Below, piece by piece: positions 34,612 to 43,629 of a stretch of DNA of 64,000 nt. Source of the stretch: 2-02-FULL-55-14 sp964581115 (GTDB taxonomy: Bacteria > Bacteroidota > Ignavibacteria > UBA10030); the NCBI GenBank assembly GCA_964581115.1, contig CAZOMY010000005.1:42124-106123 (forward strand), read 5' to 3'. How positions within the stretch are numbered: position 1 is the stretch's first letter; every line of letters begins with the position of its first letter. Below the pieces are notes generated by a model, which searched no databases, was not told where the DNA came from, and was given only the letters and a program-made list of their open reading frames with translations. The position numbers were made by a program, and so were the translations under genes.

Positions 34612-36213
34612 TCAGTTCCGTTGCTGGTTCCACCACCGCTCGAGCACTTCGTGCGGGTCGGTCTTCACGTCGCTCTTCCTCCACTTATCAAAGAAGAGCA
34701 CGTCCGAGCTGAGCGGCGGAGGCGACGGCGGGTCGATCTGTACCCGCTGCGGCATCGGGATCGCATCGCCCAGGATGATCGCCTCGCCCTGCCGCAGCAG
34801 CGAGATCGACGTCTCAAGGCCGCTGAACGACTCCGGCACCAGCCGGCGAATGTACGCCTGGTCCGTCGGGTTGAGCAGACGAAGTAGGACGAAGTTGCTG
34901 CATTGCGACAGGATCGTCTCCGAGATCTCGGCCGGCCTCTGGCTCACGATCATGCAGCTCACGCCGTACTTGCGCCCTTCTTTCGCGATCCGCTCGACCG
35001 TCTTGCGTGCGGCGGTCGAACCCTCGGCGTGGACCGACAAGTAGTTGTGGGCCTCTTCGAACACCAGCAGAATGGGAAGCTCCGACCGGTTCGGATTCCA
35101 GAAGTTGAAATCGAATGCCAGCCGCGCCAGCAGCGCGACGATCGTTTTAAGGATGTCGGACGGGACGCCGCTCAGGTCCATGAGCGTCACGCGCGACTTG
35201 CCGCTGAGTCCGAACAGCATCATCAGGAGCGAGACCGCCGACTCGGTATCCGCCATGAGCTTCGGCTTGAACATGAACGCGTATCGCGAATCGTTCATCT
35301 TGGTGTCGAGCCGTGCAATGAGCCGGGTCAGCTTGCCGAAGAAAGGCCCCTCACGCACGCCGGCGCTGCTCGTGATCTTCTCGCCGTCGAGGAACTGCAA
35401 CCGACCCCGGATCGCCGCAAGGTCGAAATAGACCGGCGAGTCGAGCGTAATGACCTCCGTCAGACGGGGGTTCTTGTCCTTCTTCGACATGATGACGAGA
35501 TCCTGCAACAGCGACATCTGGATCGAGGCGTTCTCGTCATTCGCGTCGACGAACATCTCCCGCATCTCGTCGAAGTTCAGCAGCCAGTACGGCAGCTCGA
35601 GCGACGAGATCTCACAGTACTGCCCTGCGTCGGGGAAGGCCTGCCGGTATTCGTTGTGAAGGTCCAGGATCACAACGTGCGTCTCGGGGAGCGCCACCAC
35701 CTTCTGAAGCACCGAGGCGACCGTGTGCGACTTGCCAGCGCCGCTGCTCCCGAGCACGGCGATGTGCTTTCCGAAGAATTTGTTCGGATTCAGGTACGCC
35801 CGCTCCGACTCGAACATCGACAGCGCGCCGATCGAGAAATTGTACTGCTGGAACGCCTGAAATGCCCCCCGGATGTCCTTGTCTTCGAGCAGGTAGACCG
35901 GCATGTCGATGCTCGGAAGCACCGAGACGCCCGGCTCGAACCTTCCTTTCCGGATCGTGCCGATCAGGGTCGTCGCGAGCATGATGGGCGCTTCACCGTT
36001 GACTCCCTCAGCTCCGCGTCGCGATTCCGCCACAATGCCGATCACGTACGACTGTCCGATCGGGACGAGCACATACGTGCCGATCTGTCCGACATAGTAC
36101 GTCTTGTCGCCGATCTTGCGCGTCAGCCCGCCATCGGCGTCGATCCTGACGGCGACGCCGGTGCTGGTGACCTCAACGACTGAGCCGATCTTTTTTTGGT
36201 CCCACGTAGACAT
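34612..36213 (-). CDS. HerA/DUF87-type hexameric ATPase in a pilus operon
   Basis: A 533-aa P-loop ATPase of the FtsK-HerA superfamily. Residues 1-80 form a HAS-barrel-like domain (IGSVVEVTSTGVAV). Walker A GSSGAGKSHTVAS is near residue 155. DLHNEYRQAF follows, and Walker B is LLVFEEAHNYL near 385, then KEGRKYGVSCMIVSQRPAEI with the sensor/arginine region. HerA proteins usually work with NurA nuclease in DNA processing or in defence systems. Neither NurA nor a nuclease is nearby; instead it directly precedes pilC and pilB. A role in filament assembly, or in DNA handling by a pilus, is inference. Confidence 0.92.
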   Translation of the reverse strand: MSTWDQKKIGSVVEVTSTGVAVRIDADGGLTRKIGDKTYYVGQIGTYVLVPIGQSYVIGIVAESRRGAEGVNGEAPIMLATTLIGTIRKGRFEPGVSVLPSIDMPVYLLEDKDIRGAFQAFQQYNFSIGALSMFESERAYLNPNKFFGKHIAVLGSSGAGKSHTVASVLQKVVALPETHVVILDLHNEYRQAFPDAGQYCEISSLELPYWLLNFDEMREMFVDANDENASIQMSLLQDLVIMSKKDKNPRLTEVITLDSPVYFDLAAIRGRLQFLDGEKITSSAGVREGPFFGKLTRLIARLDTKMNDSRYAFMFKPKLMADTESAVSLLMMLFGLSGKSRVTLMDLSGVPSDILKTIVALLARLAFDFNFWNPNRSELPILLVFEEAHNYLSVHAEGSTAARKTVERIAKEGRKYGVSCMIVSQRPAEISETILSQCSNFVLLRLLNPTDQAYIRRLVPESFSGLETSISLLRQGEAIILGDAIPMPQRVQIDPPSPPPLSSDVLFFDKWRKSDVKTDPHEVLERWWNQQRN

Positions 36214-36371
36214 AAGGGTGTGGCGTCGCCCAAGGTGGCGAGAAGGCGCGCAACATCACGATGTTGTTGAACCTAGTGAAAATTAAGGAAAAGACCCAAC
36301 GAAATGACTTCCGACAATGCCCGGAACTGCCATGACAAAAAGGGGTTATGGCAATGTCATGCGTCGGTCGG

Positions 36372-36878
36372 CTACCTGCGGACGGTGGAATTCGCAAGGA
36401 GAGAATCGGTCTTCGGATCGGCCAGTGAGTAGGGGTCGGTATAGAGACGTTTGATGACCCATTGGCGCCACGACAAGACGCCGGCGGCGGTCTTCGAGCG
36501 TTTTTCGAGGTCGGCGCGTTTGACGATCGTGATCTCGCCGAACTTTCCGGTCGAGACCGCCGTTGCGCGCAACGGATACCAGACCCCGCTGATGTTCTCC
36601 CAGTCCGGCGATGAGTACGAAGGCGTCGAGGAGGGTCCTGTCACGGTGTAGGTCAGGGTTCCGCCGTTCATCGCCGTGGTCGTGGTTCCAAATGCGCTGA
36701 TCGCGGCGGCGTGCGAAGCCATGTAGCATCCCGCTTCGGCGATCAGGTCGGCCTGTTGCTGCGAAGCGCGGATCTCTGCCGTCCGCAGGGCCTCGGCGTC
36801 GGCGTCGTACGATTCGGCGGCGAAGAAGCCGAAGATGAGCGTGAAGCCGCCGACAAAAATGAGGGAGGAGTGTTTCAT
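36372..36878 (-). CDS. Pilin-like minor subunit, PilX-like
   Basis: A 168-aa protein with one N-terminal hydrophobic helix (LIFVGGFTLIFGFFA), then a charged helix (ADAEALRTAEIRASQQQAD) and a beta-rich Ser/Thr/Tyr C-terminal domain (LTYTVTGPSST, WYPLRATAVSTGKFGEI). The topology is that of a type IV pilin or PilX. It has no prepilin peptidase motif (G/A followed by F-T-L-I-E). It is first of the block ahead of the HerA gene; the 158 bases between them contain an imperfect hairpin TGCCAT/ATGGCA but no gene. Confidence 0.75.
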   Translation of the reverse strand: MKHSSLIFVGGFTLIFGFFAAESYDADAEALRTAEIRASQQQADLIAEAGCYMASHAAAISAFGTTTTAMNGGTLTYTVTGPSSTPSYSSPDWENISGVWYPLRATAVSTGKFGEITIVKRADLEKRSKTAAGVLSWRQWVIKRLYTDPYSLADPKTDSLLANSTVRR

Positions 36879-37003
36879 GTCAACGGGGATACTTTCGTCA
36901 TTCCAGCGCGATGCGCGCTGACTTCAGATGACACATCGTCTCGCACAATGATCAACACGTTGCGTTCTTGGCGTCCTTGGCGGTACAGGTTTCGTTACGG
37001 CGC

Positions 37004-37561
37004 TCAGAGTGCCAGGTTCGGCGGAAAGATCGTGATCTGCCGGGTCGCCGTCTGCATCTCGTCTTGTATGAAGACAGGCGACTCCGCCGTCACTTTGACC
37101 CGGATCGCCCTGATGTTGGCGGGCGTCGTGGTCACGTTGCCCAAGGCGTCGAGATAGACAACGTCGAGATGGCGCAGCTTGACCATAACGTTGTAGGGTG
37201 TTCCGTTGTTCACGCGTCGTGTGATCGTGTACCGGCGGACGAGGCTGTCTCTGATCGTGATGTACGGCGTCGTGATCTGATATCGCACGGAATCCATGGC
37301 CCCATTGTTGTCGATATCGCCATAGAACCACAGATCGGTGCTCGTGACCGACTTGAATTTATTCGCGCCGCTGTAGCCGTAGCCGATGTTCCGAAGGTCC
37401 CATTCGGCCACGGACATCTGGACATTCAACGACTTCTCGAGGTTCGTCATCTGCGCCTTCTTCGTCATCACCTCATTGAGCGAGTAGGACGTGGCGAAGA
37501 TGATGCCGATCATGGCGGCCTTGAAGATGTAGGAGCCGATCAGGTCGAGGATCGCGCCCAT
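37004..37561 (-). CDS. Pilin-like minor subunit, PilW/PulJ-like
   Basis: A 185-aa protein with an N-terminal hydrophobic helix (residues 3-28) continuing into a helix (TNLEKSLNVQMSVAEWDLRNIGYG). The AEWDLRNIG(Y) segment is typical of PilW/GspJ pseudopilins, and a beta domain follows (DLWFYGDIDNNGAMDSVRY). It has no cleavable leader. It starts one base after the stop of the next pilin-like gene at 37563, so the two are coupled. Confidence 0.8.
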   Translation of the reverse strand: MGAILDLIGSYIFKAAMIGIIFATSYSLNEVMTKKAQMTNLEKSLNVQMSVAEWDLRNIGYGYSGANKFKSVTSTDLWFYGDIDNNGAMDSVRYQITTPYITIRDSLVRRYTITRRVNNGTPYNVMVKLRHLDVVYLDALGNVTTTPANIRAIRVKVTAESPVFIQDEMQTATRQITIFPPNLAL

Positions 37562-37562
37562 G

Positions 37563-38078
37563 TCAATGCGTCTTCGTCATGCTGATACGGAGCGTGTCAC
37601 GCAGATACAACGGATGCGTGACGTACACGGTCATCTTCTTCAAATAGGTCCGATTGGACGTTCTCGTATCCGGGCTCGTGCGCGTCACATAAAAGACGTC
37701 GACCGAGACCGAGTAACCGCTGAGCGATGACGATGATGCATTCCGAAGATAGCCTTTGTAGTCGTCGAAGTCGTCGTACCGACTCCGCGACTGGTACGGC
37801 TCCACGTCGGGCAGCGTGAACGTCTCCCCCGAACCGTCCCGTCCCAGCTTCGAGCTCTCCGTGAATTCGCTCACGTCCTGCCAATCGGTTCCATCCACCT
37901 TTTCGTCGTAAAGCTTCGTCCGGGCCTCCGTAATGATCTCCATGGCAAGGTCGGAGGCCTCCAGACGGGCTTGCGCCTCCAGCTTGGTCGTCTGGCTGTT
38001 GATCACGAGACGGTTCGCGTTGATGACGGCGATCGTCACGATCACGATGAGTCCGGCCGAGATGAGTGTCTGTCCCAT
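37563..38078 (-). CDS. Pilin-like minor subunit, PilV/MshD-like
   Basis: A 171-aa protein. MGQTLISAGLIVIVTIAVINAN is a single hydrophobic helix right at the N-terminus, followed by an amphipathic helix (TKLEAQARLEASDLAMEIITEA) and a beta-rich domain (GYSVSVDVFYVTRTS; KKMTVYVTHPLYLRDT). The layout matches PilV/MshD-type minor pilins, again without a recognisable leader. It lies 14 bases after the receiver gene. Confidence 0.78.
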   Translation of the reverse strand: MGQTLISAGLIVIVTIAVINANRLVINSQTTKLEAQARLEASDLAMEIITEARTKLYDEKVDGTDWQDVSEFTESSKLGRDGSGETFTLPDVEPYQSRSRYDDFDDYKGYLRNASSSSLSGYSVSVDVFYVTRTSPDTRTSNRTYLKKMTVYVTHPLYLRDTLRISMTKTH

Positions 38079-38092
38079 TCCTCACGCCCGGG

Positions 38093-38464
38093 TCACAGCA
38101 AGGGCTTTCGCGGCACCGACGGCAGGAATTCGGTGCGACGCAGGTCGCGATACAGGTCCTCTTTCACGAGGATCCCACCGGCGCCGGCCTCGCGCGCCTT
38201 CCGGCGCAACGTCAGACTATCCTGATCGGCGACGAGCATCACATTCGCCTCGGGATGCGCTCTCTTGATGAGCCGCGTCGCGTCAAAACCGTCCATCTCC
38301 CGCATCGACAGATCCATCAGAACCCAGTCGGGGCGGTATTCAGAGAACGCCCGGAGGGCTGCAGAAGCGTCGCTGGCTTCGGCGATCTCAGCGTGGCCAA
38401 GCTCCAAAATAGAACGGAGCAGGCCCCGAAGCGTCGGGTTCTGTTCGACGATCAGAATCTTCAT
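38093..38464 (-). CDS. Single-domain response regulator in the pilus block
   Basis: A 123-aa receiver. The first acidic motif is altered (ILIVEQNPTLR, with Glu-Gln in place of Asp-Asp). VLMDLSMREMDG with the acceptor Asp is kept, and the final Lys is in LVKEDL. Reduced metal binding is possible because the acidic pair is incomplete. ATG at 38464 starts directly at the domain. It is the first gene of the pilin block. Confidence 0.85.
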   Translation of the reverse strand: MKILIVEQNPTLRGLLRSILELGHAEIAEASDASAALRAFSEYRPDWVLMDLSMREMDGFDATRLIKRAHPEANVMLVADQDSLTLRRKAREAGAGGILVKEDLYRDLRRTEFLPSVPRKPLL

Positions 38465-38590
38465 GTTCGATGTCTCGGACGGATGGGCCACATCACTAAT
38501 AAGCGTCGCGAAGGCCCGACTCTCAATAGGGGTAAATCCTCATTTGTCCGGGGGCCAGCCCCTAGGCAGGGACTGCAGACGTGACGGGCG

Positions 38591-39244
38591 TCACAGATCG
38601 GACCTGTTCTCGAGGGCGAATCGGAGGACGGCGTTATTTCCCCGCAGGTTGAGCTTTGCGGCGATGTTGGATCGGTGGTTTTCGACGGTCTTTGGGCTGA
38701 TGAACAGGTCCTCGGCGATCTCGCGAGTGGTTTTGTTCTGGGCGATCAGTCTCAGGATGTGCCGCTCGGTCGGCGTCAGGCCGGCCAAACCGGCAAGAAG
38801 GGCCTTGGTCTGCGTCTTGGCCTGGTCGCGCCGCACCCAATAGTCGGCCAGAAGCGGGGAATAGTAGTGGCGACCGTCGGCGACGGCCTCGAGGCACGTG
38901 GCGATCTCGCCCACCACACCGTCCTTCAAAACATAGCCCATCACGCCCAGGTCCATTGCACGGTTGAAGAACTCCTCGTTGTCATGCATCGTAAGGATCA
39001 CCACCGCTACCTGCAGACCGCGGCGGCGGATCTCTGTAGCTACGTCGAGGCCGTTCCGCTTGGGCATGTCGACGTCGAGAATAGCGATCGTCGGCCGATG
39101 GTCATGGATCGCAATGAGCGCCTCGGAGCCGTTGCCGGCCTCGACAATGCGGGAGCCGACAAACTTCTCCTCGATGATCTGCACCAGCCCGCGTCGGAAC
39201 ACGGGATGGTCATCAGCGATCAGGATGGTGTGTCGTTTGGACAT
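38591..39244 (-). CDS. NarL/FixJ-family DNA-binding response regulator
   Basis: A 217-aa protein. The receiver has LIADDHPVFRRGL, AILDVDMPKRNG with the phospho-acceptor Asp, TMHDN and YVLKDG. The C-terminal LuxR-type HTH is LTPTERHILRLIAQNKTTREIAEDLF...SPKTVENHRSNI. It lies between the propeller kinase gene and the pilus block on the same strand, so it is the likely partner of the HisKA_3 kinase at 39789-42863 and a candidate regulator of the filament genes. Confidence 0.95.
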   Translation of the reverse strand: MSKRHTILIADDHPVFRRGLVQIIEEKFVGSRIVEAGNGSEALIAIHDHRPTIAILDVDMPKRNGLDVATEIRRRGLQVAVVILTMHDNEEFFNRAMDLGVMGYVLKDGVVGEIATCLEAVADGRHYYSPLLADYWVRRDQAKTQTKALLAGLAGLTPTERHILRLIAQNKTTREIAEDLFISPKTVENHRSNIAAKLNLRGNNAVLRFALENRSDL

Positions 39245-39289
39245 CGGGGATGGGTACTCTACACAACTTGGTGCTTGGGAGTTGAGGTC

Positions 39290-39788
39290 GGATGCCAGCG
39301 ATTGGAACTTGCACCTTTTGAAGCGCTAAGCTCCAAGTTCAATTCTCAAGCTCCAAGTACCAAGCAACTCGGTGTGACATCATCATGGCGCCGGTTCGGG
39401 CTCGTTCCCCTCCACCGGGATCCGGGCCCCACCTTGGGTCTTGGTGCTTGAAGTTGAACGGTAGTGCTTGGAACTTGCTTCTCTTCAAGCACCAAGCGCC
39501 AGAACTAATTCTCAAGCTCCAAGTACCAAGCAACTCGGTGTGACATCATCACGGCGCCGGTTCGGGCCCCACCTTGGGTCTTGGTGCTTGAAGTTGAACG
39601 GTAGTGCTTGGAACTTGNNNNNNNNNNNNNNNNNNNNNNNNNNNNNNNNNNNNNNNNNNNNNNNNNNNNNNNNNNNNNNNNNNNNNNNNNNNNNNNNNNN
39701 NNNNNNNNNNNNNNNNNCTTCGCTTCAAGCACCAAGCGCCAGAACTAATTCTCAAGCTCCAAGTACCAAGCGAGTCGGTGTGACATCA
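39290..39788. repeat. Tandem repeat array carrying copies of the kinase 3' end
   Basis: A unit containing AATTCTCAAGCTCCAAGTACCAAG, then CTCGGTGTGACATCATCA(T/C)GGCGCCGG, then CACCTTGGGTCTTGGTGCTTG recurs. CAAGCAACTC/CAAGCGAGTC lies at 39361, 39527 and 39767, so the first period is 166 bases. The GGCGCCGGTTCGGGCTCGTTCC portion is the last codons of the adjacent kinase (NEPEPAP) copied outside the gene. The true copy number is unknown because the array contains the assembly gap. Confidence 0.9.
39618..39717. other. Assembly gap of 100 N
   Basis: Exactly 100 ambiguous bases sit inside the tandem repeat. The round number indicates a scaffold gap of unknown real length. Confidence 0.99.
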
Positions 39789-42700
39789 TCATGGCGCCGG
39801 TTCGGGCTCGTTCCTCTCTACCGGGATCCGTGCCGCGATCGTTGTGCCGCGATCGATGGATGACGAAAACTTGTGGACCCCGCCGAGCATCTTCACCCGC
39901 TCCTCGATGCTCGACAGGCCGAAGCCCATCGTTGCTGCCGAGCCTTCCGCGGTCGCGTCGAATCCCCTTCCGTTGTCCTCGACCCGGATGACGATGTGCC
40001 CTTCGTCGTACGCCACAATGACGCTGGCTCGCGTCGCCTGAGAGTGTTTGACGACGTTTGTCAATGCCTCTTGCACGATGCGGAACACTCCGATCTCCGC
40101 CTCGCGATTGAGCAAGCCGTCCACGGTCGCGATCTCCGTCTCGATCTTGACGGGCGTGACCTGCTGGACCGCACGCACCGTCGATCGGATCGTTTCAGTC
40201 AGACCGAGCCGGTCCAGTTGAAAGGGCCTCAGATTGTAGGCAATCGACCTGACGCTGCGCAGCGAAGCCGTCACGGCATCGACGACGTTCATCAGTTCCT
40301 CCTTCGCCGGCGTGCCATCCTGCAGATAGTGCGCGGCCAGCAGCAGGCGGTTCTTGGCGACGATGAGGTCCTGACCGAGACTGTCGTGCAATTCGCCAGC
40401 GATCCGTTGCCGCTCCTCTTCCTGGCTCTGGATCAGCCTGCGCGAGGTCTCCTCCTGCCGTTCCTTCTCGATGCGCACCTGGCGCAGACGAATGGCGACG
40501 ACGAGCATACCCATGCCGACGAGCGCCAGCACCGCCAGCACCCGGAACCACAAGGTCTGCCAATAGGGCAGGTCGAACATGAGCGTGAGCTCTGCGCCGT
40601 CCTCGTTCCACACACCGTCATTGTTGGCCGCGATGACGCGGAACCGATACGTGCCCGGCGTGACGTTCGTGAACGAGGCGTGACGGTCGCCCTGGACGTC
40701 CACCCAACTCTTGTTATACCCGACCAGCTGGTATTTGAAGCGAACCTTGTGCGGAGCGGTGTAGCTCAGCGCCGTGTATTCGATGCGCACCTCTTCCACG
40801 CCGGAAGGGATCATCACGGTCGACGCCGCCAACTGAGGAGTCCCGTCCACGACCACCCGGTTGATGACCACGGGGGGCTTTGTCCGGTTCGGAGGCACGG
40901 CCGCAGGGTTCGTACGGGCGATCCCCATTGGCGTGGGAAACCACAGTTCGCCGTTCGGAAGCTGCAGGCCGGACGGCTGAAACCCTCCGTTCGTCTCGAT
41001 CGTCTGCAGGCCATCCTGAGTCCCGTACGAGATCGAGGTCGCTTGCTCGATGCGCCCCTCGGCGACCGCCCGGAGCTCCTGGAAGGCCACCTTCCATATA
41101 CCCCGATTGCATCCCATCCACACGTAGCCTTGAGCATCCATCATGAACTGCGAGACGATGTTGTCGAACAACCCTTCGCGCGTCGTGATGAATGAGGCCT
41201 TGCCGGCCGACCAGCGGATCAAGCCGCTTCCGTAGGTGCCGAACCAGATGCTACCCCGCAAGCCTGGTGCGACGACACGGACCGGCACGGACAACCGGCC
41301 CGACCCGTCATCCAGGGCACGAACCCTCCCATCTTCCAAGATCGCCGGTCCTCGTTGTGTGCCGATCCACAGTCGCCCCAGCGAGTCTTCGGAGAACGCC
41401 CTCACATCTTCCGAAGGCAGTCCTTCCTCGACACTCCAATGTTGAATGCGATCGCGGCTGATAAGCGCGAGACCGGCCGAATGGGTTCCGACCCACATCC
41501 CTCGACCATTGCGTTGCGGCGCCAGAGACAGCACGACGTCGCTTTTGAGTCCGTTGGACGTGCCATATCGGCGCAAGGTGGCAGCCGGGCGGTCTGGGTC
41601 GAGCCGCCAGAGACCCGCACCCCACGTGCCGACCCACAGATCGCCGGAGGAGTCAAGGAAGACCGACCAGACGCACTGATCACCGAAGAGCTCGGAGACG
41701 GGATGCGGAATGACCGAACCGTTCCGCACAAGCTGAACGCCGCCACAGTTCACGCCAACCCAGACGCCACGGCCCCGGTCGTAGGCCATGGAGGTGATGT
41801 TCCTGCGACGGTCTCCGAAGGTCCAGTGGTCGAATGTCGAGCGACGTATCTTCAGCAGACCGTCGGCATCCGACCCGATCCAAATGTTCCCTTCTCGGTC
41901 GATCAGAACGCTTCGGATCCGCAGCGCTTGTTGCCACTCCGGCGTACCGACGCGGACGAACCGGCCATTCAAAAAGCGGAGGATGCCCGAACGAACGGCG
42001 ACATGGATCTCCGGCTTGCCGGGGGCTAGCGCCTGATCGAACGTGAGCTGTTCTGGCAGCGTCGCGGTCGGGACTTCGATGAAACGGTCGCCCGATCGCC
42101 GGAACAAGCGGTGGCCTGACGTGGCGGCCCACACGACGCCGTCGTCACCCTTCTGAAGCGACGCAACGCGATCCTCGTTCGGGATGCCCGGCAGGGCGTA
42201 CGATCGAATGCCGGAGCCGAGCAGTTGTGCAACGCCCGCACCTCCGATCCAGAGAGAGCCGTCGGCGGCGGCATGGACCGCGGTGACGCCGGCGGCCGGC
42301 CAGTCGGGTTGCAGCGCTGAGGGAACGAGGGAATCCGCAGAGCTCATGTGCGGACCGACGCGGGCAAGACCGAGATTCGAGCGCCCAAGCCAGATGATCC
42401 CCGTCGAATCCACGCCGATGCCCTGAACGGGGCGCAATTGTTCCCGTTGCGTCGGGTCGATCATCGGGGAGAATTGTCCGTGGCGGTATCGAAAGAGCTG
42501 TCCGTCCTCCGTTCCGATCCACAACGTACTGTCGAGTCCCTCGACGAGCGCCGTGATGCGGTAGGCCCGCCCTTCTCCCCCTTCAGACATCGTGAACGAC
42601 TGAAAGTATACGCCGTCGAACCGGACGAGGCCGCCGTTGGTGCCCAGCCACAGGAATCCGTCGGAGGTCTGGATGACCGATGCCACGGTGTTCTGCGGCA

Positions 42701-42863
42701 GGCCGTTGTTGACCGTCCAGTGATCGATGATGAACGATTCACCGCGGGAAGAGGTGGTGGTCTGTGCCGACAGCGTGCCCGCCAACAGAGCGATCCACAG
42801 AACGGCGCGGAGGCATCTGGGATGAAAATGTTCCATGGAGGCCGGGAGGTCGACCGCGGTCAT
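39789..42863 (-). CDS. Beta-propeller (Reg_prop/Y_Y_Y) histidine kinase, HisKA_3 type
   Basis: About 1,024 aa. A signal or anchor segment (LRAVLWIALLAGTLSAQ) precedes a long periplasmic double propeller of about 14 repeats of the type GFLWLGTNGGLVRFDG and LWIGTEDGQLFRY (residues 40-680). A Y_Y_Y domain follows (FKYQLVGYNKSW, GTYRFRVIAANNDG) and one TM helix near 785-805. HisKA_3 has ESQEEERQRIAGELHDSLGQD-type sequence with His in ELHDSLGQ, and HATPase has VEDNGRGFD. ATG at 42863 has TGAGG upstream and lies four bases past the GAF gene stop; the frame is open to 42956. Such kinases often sense glycans in Bacteroidota. The partner is probably the LuxR-type regulator at 38591. Confidence 0.94.
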   Translation of the reverse strand: MTAVDLPASMEHFHPRCLRAVLWIALLAGTLSAQTTTSSRGESFIIDHWTVNNGLPQNTVASVIQTSDGFLWLGTNGGLVRFDGVYFQSFTMSEGGEGRAYRITALVEGLDSTLWIGTEDGQLFRYRHGQFSPMIDPTQREQLRPVQGIGVDSTGIIWLGRSNLGLARVGPHMSSADSLVPSALQPDWPAAGVTAVHAAADGSLWIGGAGVAQLLGSGIRSYALPGIPNEDRVASLQKGDDGVVWAATSGHRLFRRSGDRFIEVPTATLPEQLTFDQALAPGKPEIHVAVRSGILRFLNGRFVRVGTPEWQQALRIRSVLIDREGNIWIGSDADGLLKIRRSTFDHWTFGDRRRNITSMAYDRGRGVWVGVNCGGVQLVRNGSVIPHPVSELFGDQCVWSVFLDSSGDLWVGTWGAGLWRLDPDRPAATLRRYGTSNGLKSDVVLSLAPQRNGRGMWVGTHSAGLALISRDRIQHWSVEEGLPSEDVRAFSEDSLGRLWIGTQRGPAILEDGRVRALDDGSGRLSVPVRVVAPGLRGSIWFGTYGSGLIRWSAGKASFITTREGLFDNIVSQFMMDAQGYVWMGCNRGIWKVAFQELRAVAEGRIEQATSISYGTQDGLQTIETNGGFQPSGLQLPNGELWFPTPMGIARTNPAAVPPNRTKPPVVINRVVVDGTPQLAASTVMIPSGVEEVRIEYTALSYTAPHKVRFKYQLVGYNKSWVDVQGDRHASFTNVTPGTYRFRVIAANNDGVWNEDGAELTLMFDLPYWQTLWFRVLAVLALVGMGMLVVAIRLRQVRIEKERQEETSRRLIQSQEEERQRIAGELHDSLGQDLIVAKNRLLLAAHYLQDGTPAKEELMNVVDAVTASLRSVRSIAYNLRPFQLDRLGLTETIRSTVRAVQQVTPVKIETEIATVDGLLNREAEIGVFRIVQEALTNVVKHSQATRASVIVAYDEGHIVIRVEDNGRGFDATAEGSAATMGFGLSSIEERVKMLGGVHKFSSSIDRGTTIAARIPVERNEPEPAP

Positions 42864-42867
42864 GGCC

Positions 42868-43563
42868 TCACGCACGAACGTAGTCGGGATAGAGCCGGCG
42901 GGCGCACTCAGGGCAGGTACCGTGCCCCTCCGCTGCATGTGCATGTTCGCGGACATATTGTTCGAGCGACACCCACGCGCCGCTGTCCGAGCGAAGACGG
43001 CGACACGAAGAACAGACCGGAAGCATCTGACTGAGCAGGTTCATATTGTCGGTGGCGACCGCCAATTCACCGACCGCCCTTCGCGTTTCGAGCAGAGCGC
43101 CGGCCAGCCGCGACATCGCCCTTAGCGCTTCTTCCTGTCCAACGGTCAGTGAACGGGCCTCACGATCGAGGACGCAGAGCGCGCCCAATGGAAGCCCTTC
43201 AGCGCTGAAGATCGGAGCGCCGGCGTAGAAGCGCACGGACGGCTCGTGGGTGACGAGTGGATTGTCGCGAAAGCGATCGTCCTGCTGTAAATCTCGAACG
43301 ACCAGGACGGTCGGCTGAAGGATCGTGTGCGCGCAGAAGGAAATGGCGCGGGAGGTCTGCGAATGCTGGAACCCGACGCGCGATTTGAACCATTGGCGGT
43401 CGCGGTCGACAAACGTGACCAGCGCAATCGGCGTCTTGCAGAAGAACGACGCCAGATAGGTCAGGTCGTCGAAGGCGCGCTCGGGGGCGGTGTCGAGGAT
43501 GCGATACCGCCGCAGTGCGTCAAGTCGTTCCGATTCTCGGGGATGGAGTGCGGCGGCGGACAC
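42868..43563 (-). CDS. GAF-domain protein with C-terminal four-Cys motif
   Basis: A 231-aa soluble protein, GTG start. The GAF domain spans residues 20-165 (RYRILDTAPERAFDDLT, RDRQWFKSRVGF, FCAHTIL, YAGAPIF, LGALCVLD). The tail has LPVCSSCRRLRSD and GTCPECARRLYPDY, a CxxC...CxxC pair that commonly ends PAS/GAF signalling proteins and may bind zinc. It has no kinase or output domain. It lies four bases upstream of the propeller kinase and could modulate it. Confidence 0.87.
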   Translation of the reverse strand: MSAAALHPRESERLDALRRYRILDTAPERAFDDLTYLASFFCKTPIALVTFVDRDRQWFKSRVGFQHSQTSRAISFCAHTILQPTVLVVRDLQQDDRFRDNPLVTHEPSVRFYAGAPIFSAEGLPLGALCVLDREARSLTVGQEEALRAMSRLAGALLETRRAVGELAVATDNMNLLSQMLPVCSSCRRLRSDSGAWVSLEQYVREHAHAAEGHGTCPECARRLYPDYVRA

Positions 43564-43629
43564 GATGGATCTTCGTCGTATGGAATGGCATCCTACCGCA
43601 ATTCCGGCTGAAATTCAAGCAGAACCGGG

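Noticed and set aside
34612..36213. HerA gene as part of an anti-phage defence island
   Set aside because: No NurA, SIR2, DUF4297 or other defence partner is adjacent; spacing ties it to pilC and pilB.
39290..39788. Possible CRISPR array
   Set aside because: The repeated units are long (about 166 bases), imperfect and adjacent rather than separated by unique spacers, and part of the unit is a gene end. No cas genes are in the window.
39468..39863. Coding frames across the N gap
   Set aside because: They exist only because ambiguous codons read through; the flanks are repeats and the kinase 3' end.
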